Shown here: piece by piece, positions 42,233 to 51,200 of the stretch
Position numbering within the stretch: position 1 is the first letter of the stretch
Layout of the letters: each line of letters begins with the position of its first letter
Origin: Hybos culiciformis
Taxonomy: Eukaryota; Arthropoda; Insecta; Diptera; Hybotidae
Direction of reading: 5' to 3'
Length of the DNA: 64,000 nucleotides
Assembly: GCA_964007475.1 (NCBI GenBank)
Contig: OZ023273.1
Span: forward strand, 13,963,922 to 14,027,921
Program-made: the position numbers and the translations under genes
The notes under the pieces: generated by a model
Told to the model about the DNA's origin: nothing
What the model saw: only the letters and a program-made list of their open reading frames with translations
The model's database searches: none

Positions 42233-45200
42233 CTCAATGTGGAAGCAGTCAGAAAACAAAAAAACATTGACTTTAAGTTGATTATTATGTTTTTCATTTC
42301 GAAGAAAATATGTCAAATTCATTGACTAAAAGAAACAAAAAAAAAAAAATAAACAAAAAAAAAATAAAAAGCACTTGAAATTATTTTGATTGATGATAAA
42401 TGAAATGAAAATTCTATGTTAAATTCACATTGTGAATCACAAGTATGCTTTACACAGGTTTTTTAAAGATAAAAAAAAAAATATTTGTTTTTTTTTTTAT
42501 TTTTGATTTAAAAATGGAAAACAGTAGGAGGATTATAATTTTAAAAATATAAATAAATATACATTTTTGGGAATAAAAAAAAAATTCAGTATTTTTGAAG
42601 AAAATTTATCTTTTGTTTGTCAATTTAAAACCGTTATTTTATTTATAAAAAGAAATTTGTGATTAGAAAAAAAATAAATATTTCTTAAATTTCTTTAAAA
42701 TTAAATTTCTTAATTTTTTTAATTAAATTAAATTTTTCTCTTTGATTGTGTATTAAATTTCAAGAATATAGCAGCTAGATGAAAAAAAGGCATGTAATTT
42801 CTAGATTTTATCAGCATTTTGTTTTTCTTCTATATTTAGTTTTCCAATAAATAAAAAATTTAAAAAATTTCTTAATAATTTTATTCAATAATTTTCCCAT
42901 TGATGCAGTAAAACTAAATATAAGTTAATTGGAAAATGCAAAAAAAAAAACACAAAAACAAAAAAATCATCCTTAACTTTTCATTATTGAATGATAGATT
43001 TTATAGGATTCTTATTATAATTTGAAAAATATTATTTATTTTATAATTCTATCAAGAAGATAAAATTAATTAAAAAAAAAAAAAATTAAAAATAAGTAAT
43101 AACAAAGTCAACAAGTTTATTACAATATTTTTATAATTATTATTATTATTTTTAATTAGTTATGTTGTTATTTATCCATTGAACAAATTGTGCAGCTTCT
43201 TTATTTCTATATATAATCTTTAGTTTATTATAGTTTTCCATCTTCTGTCATACACAGTGCAGGACAATGATAATTAATATAATAGAATGTTTAATTTCTA
43301 ATGTTACTATACGCAAGAAGTTAGAACTTTGCAATTGGCAGCTTAAGAACGAACTATTATGCGATGAATTCTTTAAAATAATTATTAATCTATGTATATA
43401 CTTTATACAACTCTAAGTAAAATTAATTTGTTCTGGCAGTATGTTCTCAAAATCTTGCATTTGCTATAAAATATTTATAATAATTCGTCCCAAAGGTATA
43501 GTTATCAAATAAATTGTAAAGCAAAAATTGCTACACAAAAATTATAGTTTTTAATATTTTTTTTATAAAAATTTTGTTTTCTAGAAAATGTCAAATATTG
43601 CTAAAATGATATGAAGAGATATTTTTCCTTGCTATAATATTGCTTTAGTAATCTACTACTTAATTCATTATGACTTATGTGCATAGCACAGGGATATATA
43701 GAGGCAGTTATCTGTTTTTTCAATGTAAAAATCAAATGATATCTTCAATTATAAAAAAAATAAAGTATAGTAGGTGGACAAATAAAAAAGAAAACAAATA
43801 ATAAGCATTTTGAAACTAAAATCAAAATTCTATTTTACTTTATTTCCATAATCTTTGTTTTAAAAAAAAAATTGTCCTTTTTTTTGCTTTGCTTTTAACC
43901 AACATGAATATTTTAATGCAGTTATGTTAATGTATAAGAACCAATTTTAAATTAAATTTCATCTTATTATTATTTTAATTAATACAAAATTTAAGATAAA
44001 AAATGTTATAATGAATTATAACTAAATTTATAAATTAATTCTTTAAATTTTTATATATATATATTTTTTTTAATTTGCACCCGACACTGTGTTCATATAA
44101 TATTTATTTTCATATTCACCAAGGATAACAGGATCAAATGAAAAAAGTTAAAAAAAAATAATACTAATAATAATAACAAGAAGGAAAAAATATATAAGTA
44201 TATAGAAAAAAAGAAGAATTCACCTCCGCAAAAGATGTAATTAAAAATTATTTTTATAGTCCTTTGTGTGCGGTAAATATTTAACAAACTGAATGGGTTA
44301 ATTACATTTATTTTTCTTTTCTTTCCTGTTTACATTTTGTTTTTATCTTCGGGATTCTGGATGTGGTATTATCATTATGAAAGAAGAAAATCTTATTTTA
44401 ATTTCGATTTTTTTTTTTTTTTTGTCCCTTCAAAATTAATTGGAACTCTGTTTTACTGCCTTTTTTATATATAGAATGTTTATTATATAAGCATTTTTAT
44501 TATAGAAGGTTCCATCAACTTTAAACGGGTGAAATTACTGAGAAAAAATAAAAATTGTGTTAAATGAAAAAAAAAAATAAATTATAATAATAATAAATTC
44601 TTAAGCAAATGTTGATACAGTTAAAGCTATAGAAGTATAATAGAAAATCTACACGTGCCATGTAATAATTAATTGTTCAATTTGTAAAAAATAAGCACAT
44701 TGTAGCAAATAGCAGCGATTGCCAAATTCTATTCGTTATAAATTCAAATCAAACATAAACTATTCACAGCATTATTAAGCTTTTAGTTTCTTTTGGTAAT
44801 ACAAAAATCATAGTTTTAATTCTATTTCTATTAAGTCTAGTATCTTTGTTTAGTTCGACCTTATTTGTCAGAAAATCATCGCAATAATGAAACTGAATAA
44901 TCATAGATCTCATATTCCGGACCTTATCTCGTATTAAGAATGCTATCTGAAATTGATAAGTAAACTCAAATTGGTTTTTCCAAAATTGTTAAAAGAAAAA
45001 ATGATAAATAAAATTAAGAATATTCCACGAAAAAAATTTGGCTCCTCAATTAAAAATTCTGTGCACCCCTGAATTTATAGGTTTCGCATTGTAAGAAAAA
45101 ATAGAAGAAAAGTTTAGTGGATCTTATGACATATTTTTTTCTTCTAAAAAGAATTAATTTTTTCCTCAATTTAATTATAATTCTTTATAGTTTAAGAAAA

Positions 45201-48200
45201 AGTTATCATAATTATAAACTAAAAGAACCAGGAAAAATTAATAAGCAAAAAAAATATTGAAAATAAATTCTTCTTTAACTTTGGAGTATTTTAATTTCAA
45301 AACTTTTTCTAAATTCAATTTTTCAAAAATTAAGAAAATAATGAGATTGTGGAAAATAGTTTTAAAAAATAGTCAACATCAGCATAACAACATAATTTTA
45401 TATAAAAAAAAAAACGAATTTTTCAACACAAGTTTTAGTTTACTATACAGAGTTTCATATAATTTATCTTCAATCTATATCTATATATATAATATATAAT
45501 AAATAAAGAGATGTTTTTTTTTCGATGGTACCTCCAAAACTACTGAAATTTATCGGGTACTAGAAATTTTGATAATTAGAAGCCGGTTTAAAATTTAATT
45601 ATTTTTCGATAAAATGTAGCAGCGTGGGACTCAAATCGCCTATTAGGATGTCGAAAGGTCTTCACCCTTGGTCCAGGATTTCCGGGATGTGGGCTTTATA
45701 GCAATTTTTATGTATGTAATGTGAAATTTTTTTTTCATATTCGAGAAAATAGCTTTTAATGGCTGAACAAAAAAAAAATGTTACGAACAAAGGTATTCAA
45801 TATTTTTATGTATTTTTCTTGTAAAGTTTTCTCTGGATATTTTTGACAAAGTTTACAAAAAAAAAAAAACGACGTAATTGTATGTAATCTTAGCTTGCTT
45901 ATTATAAAAAAGTACATGTAAGATTTTAATAATATAATTAAAATTTTCAGTTGTATAAACTTTTTAATGAATACGCGTTTTTAAGATTGAGAGCAAATTT
46001 TGGAAATTTCCTACATCTAATTTAATTAGTTTATTAAAAGGATGTAAAAAAGCATCTTAACTTTAACATATCCACTGAAAAAGAACTCCGTAGAAAATCA
46101 ACTATTAACTTTATCAGAAAAATTATAATTAAAACTCTTTTCATTTTCTGACAGTATGAATGAGGTCAAAAAAATATTGCATTTGTTATTAAAAATTTAT
46201 AATAACTCGTCCAAAATTGTAAATATCAAATGAATTGTATAGCAAAAGCTGTTACACCGAAATTATAATTTTTATTGTTTTTTCTAGTGCGAGAAATAAG
46301 TTAAAAAAAATATTTTTTTTTTATACAAACTAAATTTCTTAAATACTTTATAATAAAAAACAAAAATATATATATTTAAATAAAAAATTAGTGTAGTATA
46401 GTTAGTATAGTATAGTATAGCTATTTTTCTTTTCTGTGGCAAGTAGCTAATGTTGCTAAAGGGCGGTATTCAACTGAAGATAAAGTACAAGATAAATTTT
46501 ATCTTGAAAAGGAACATTATTGAGTGAGATAAAAATTGACACTAAATATATTTTGATAAAAACTACCTAAACAATTTTATTTTTAATTTACTTACCTCCC
46601 AACTTTCATCCATTTTATTTAATTAATTTTACCAATATCATTTTATTTTATTAAATTAAACAATTATTTTAATTTTAATATTTTTTACCAATTTCAGTTT
46701 AGAAATTATTTTAGTTTCTGATTTTTGTTTATTTTCGTCAAACGTCAAATTCTTTTTACACGACCTAATGTCAACATTTATCTTGAAAAGAATGTTCAAA
46801 ACATTCTTTGCAAGATAAATTCTTGAAATAAAATTTATTTGAGTGAAAATATTTTCATACAATTTTTACTCAGATAAATTTCCATTTATCTTCAGTTGGG
46901 TACCGATAAATTAAATTCACTCAACTAAAATTTATCTCAGATAAAATTTTATATGAAAAAGTTGATTTTATCTCCAGTTGAATACCGACCTTAAAGTCTT
47001 ACAACTATTTTGATTTGACCTATATGTATAGTAATACATATTGGCAAAGTATAACCTTTGGAATAATTTTGATAGTTTCAATACGTGTACCTCAAACTAC
47101 ACATAACATAAGCGACACATATTTTTTTTTTTTCAAAAAATTCAAACATTATTATTTTTCGTCTGTTTGACATAATAAGAGAAACTATTTTTTTTTTTCA
47201 TTCTGTTTACATTTATGAATATTATGGATTATGAATGATATTTATTAAAGGTCTATCCATAAAAAAAAAAAAACGAAAAATAATAAATTGTTGAACCGAA
47301 AATCCAATTTTTATATGATTTTTTCTTGTCAAATAGTCAAAAATAAATAATAAAAAAAAAAACATAATATCTACTTTGTTGATATAAATATTTTTCTTTA
47401 AAAAAAATTTTTTTTTCTTGTTTGCATTTTTATTGCACTTAAATTTTCCACATATACCTTTATGAAATTTAATCTCATTACGCTAGATTAAATACACCGC
47501 TTTATTTTTGTTCAAAAAAAAAAAAAACAAAATTAATCAAAAAAAATACAAATCCTTTTTTACGTACAACGTTTTACCATCACCATTTTTAATGAAAAAT
47601 ATAAGAAAAAAAAAAAACAGACGACGAACAAAAAAAAAATTGATCAAAAATTTCCATAAATTGTTGTTAAGGTAATCCTACAAACGATTTAAATTTCCCA
47701 AGAATGAAAAAAAAAAAAAACAAAAAAAAATTTTCTCGGTAAAAAACATTTAAACGACAGAAAAATTTATTGGCATCATTCATTTTAAAACTTAACCTGA
47801 AGCAAAAGGAAGCGCAATGTTTACGTTTTCTTTTTTTTTTTTTTGCTTTTATTTTTTTTATGAAAAGTTTTTCTTTTTTTTTTTTTTTTTGGGAAGAAAA
47901 ATTATGCGGAATATTGAAGTTGAAAGCTAAAAAAGTATACATATGTACCATACCGAGGTATATATAATATTTTGCTTAAGATGAAAAAGAAATAAAGCAA
48001 AAAAAATTCTGAAAATTTAGTTAGCTCTAAAATGGGTTATAATTAGAACTAAAAACTTTTCCTACCATAAAATTTATAGAACAGAAAAAAAAAATGAAAA
48101 AAAAAATTGAAAAATAATATTATAGGTTCTTTATTACTTCTAAAAAAAATCTAAAAAAAAAAAAACATAATGTATAATATTGTTGAAAGTTTTTCCATAT

Positions 48201-51200
48201 ATAATTATGAATATAATATAATTTTTTTTCTTTCTCTATATTTAGGCAGAAATTAATAACAATTTTCTTGTCTAATGTTTTTATTAGACTTCAAAATGAA
48301 AACAGCTTTTAAAAGTCTTCACTGCCGGTATAACAAGTTAGAATATTGATTAATATTAATTATAAACAATAAGCAAAATAATATTTTTGTGTAGATATGT
48401 ACTTTGTTCACAGAAACGATTTGAATCGCAAAAGTTAGAATCGTTTATTAACTAGAAATATCCCTTACTCGAAATTTCACCAAACACACATTTAAGTTAT
48501 AGTTAATTAATATTAAGTACTAGTCGATCCCGACGCGAACGTTATTTCGCATCAGCGCAGTCTTTAATAATAATAAAAAAAAATTACAAATTTTGCATAC
48601 ATTTTTTTTTTGAAAATGGTGCAAAAAACATGAAAAAGTGAACCAGCTCCCAAAGTAATCGATCAAATGTGTGAAAAAAAACAGCCTAAAACTAAACGGA
48701 AAATAGCCTTTCCAATGGTACTGGTTACATAGAAACCGGTTCATTATTCAGAAGTTTACAGGTTATTATTATTATTTTTTATTTATATATATTAAGAAAT
48801 TATTTCCAATCAATAAAAATCAATAAATATCCTGAATTATATTTAATAATATAAAAGTATATAGACAACAACTGGTACAACATTAATTTAATTTCCATAA
48901 AAATATTGAGTGCAATTTAATTTATTCTTTGGAATTAGGATTCGGAAGATATTAAAAGTATTAATTTTTGAAAACACTTAAAAATATTTACATTTTTTTT
49001 TGTAGTTTTTCTTATCTTTTTAATTTTCTATTCTAATTCATAATACCACATAAAATGTAATCAGGTGTTTGAAATAATTTATTATTATAATTTTAAAAAC
49101 ATTGTTGTTGTTACTTCTTTTTTTTTTGTTTAAATTGGCTAACAAGGTCTTTAAAAATGTACCTCCCTATATGTACATATATATACAGTAAAAATTTTCT
49201 GAATAGAGAGTTTAAACTTTATGAGTATAAAAGTCAGGTGTATAGTGTATGTGTATCCCTTGTGAAAAGGTAAATTATTATTATGTAGATATATTATATG
49301 GATCTCATATTTTAGAATGATGGCTTTTGAAATAACTTTAAAAAATTTTTGCTTTTTCCTGCAACTGAGATATCATAAATTATTAAATTGTCCAAGTTGC
49401 TCATGCATTATATGGTTTTTATCATTTATGTTGCGCCATTAATGTTGGATTCATCTATCTGTATAGAGAAAGTTTTATTACCGTAATTTTTTTTTATGTT
49501 TTATTTGTTCTGCGTTGAATATTTATTGTAAAATATTTATAATTTTTTTTTTTTTTTTAGATCCTTAGAGTAATTGATAAACGACTAGGTATTTTTTTAC
49601 ATTTTTTTTTTGTATTGAATTGAGATTGGAAAATCTATTTTAAGAATTTTTAATAAAATGAAATAATTAAATCCGTGCAATGGTACTTATCTGGATCCGT
49701 GCAATGGTACTTATCTGGACTTATCATTTGAGTTTTTAACGAATTTCATGAGGACTTGTTAATCAAAAGATTTTAAATATAATAAAATTTATGTTTTTAT
49801 GATACTATGAAGGCAGATTTGTTTTTTTTTTTGTTAGCAAAATTTAATGTAAATACTTCATCGAATTAATATCTTTATTTCACAAGAGATAGTAAAATTG
49901 TGTGAAATTTTAGAATAAATTCTTCTAAAAAGTATCCTCTTTATAATTTAGTATTTTATTTTCTGTATATAATACAAAATTATGATTTCATTTAAGTTTA
50001 GAGAAAGATTTCCATTGCTTATGCTGAACATGCTATATTTTAAAAGATAGTTATCAGATACATTTGTTTTTTTTTTTACTTTTATTTTTCGTTGTTCAAC
50101 ATTTTCTTCGCAATAATATAAAGTACATTCAGACAATTCAGCTGTGGGTTAACGAATAGTAGAAGTGTCAACACAACAAATAAGGCCGGAAATAAAATTA
50201 ATCATAGTTAGTAGACTCGCGGTTAAGTCTGTTTTATTTTCGAAATTTCATAACTACTGATAAAAATAAAATCAACTCTTGTGATGTGTTCTAACTCCTA
50301 TCGTAAAGTTGTACAAAAATTCTACACAGATTGGCTTATTTTCAAATATGTATATATAAAATGTAAATAATGTAAAAAAATAAGAAAGGCATAACATAAA
50401 CAACATGCATTATTATATATATTTTTTTTCTTCCTAAATATCTTGAAAAATGTCTCTCTTAAGAGTATTTTAATGTTTGTTTTAAAATCTTTATCATTAT
50501 TATTATTATTATTTTTATTTTTTCTTTAAACATATAAAAGATTGTTGAAATAAAAATTTATTATTTTTCCTTTTAACTTTCAGGTATTTGTCTCTGGAAA
50601 AAAAAACAAAATTTATTTTTTTTTTACATAATTTTTCTTGAAATATGTCTTTTAAAATTATACTATGAATGAATTTTAAAAAGAATAATATGAAAACTTT
50701 TCATCTGCATCCTAAAACAGAATCAACAATGAAAATAAATAAAAAAAAAAAAAAAAAAAAAAAATGCAGCAGCAGCAGCATTTCTTAAAGTTAAATGAAT
50801 TTCAAATAAGATTCATTCATCACAGTGATTTTTATATGAAAAATAATTTTCCGACCTCCAGCTTGCTGGCTTTAATGCAACAACTTAATTTCTCCATAAA
50901 TTTATTAATAATGTCAAAAAAAAAAATTAAATATTCAATTTATCGTAGAGTAAATAAAATTTTGTAAGAAAACTGCTGTTTCAAGCGAATAAAAAATATT
51001 TTCTTTAATTATAGTTCTTACAGAACCATAAATAATTTTAGTGCAATTTGCTAGTTTTTGGGATTTATCGTAGTTTTTTAGTTAATAGGTTAAGTTGGGT
51101 AATAATTACCAAAAGAGTATTTAGCCCATTTGATCTAATTGAAGGATTTAAAAAAATTAATGTTTAAAATTTGACACATAATAAATTGAGAAAAGTTTAG

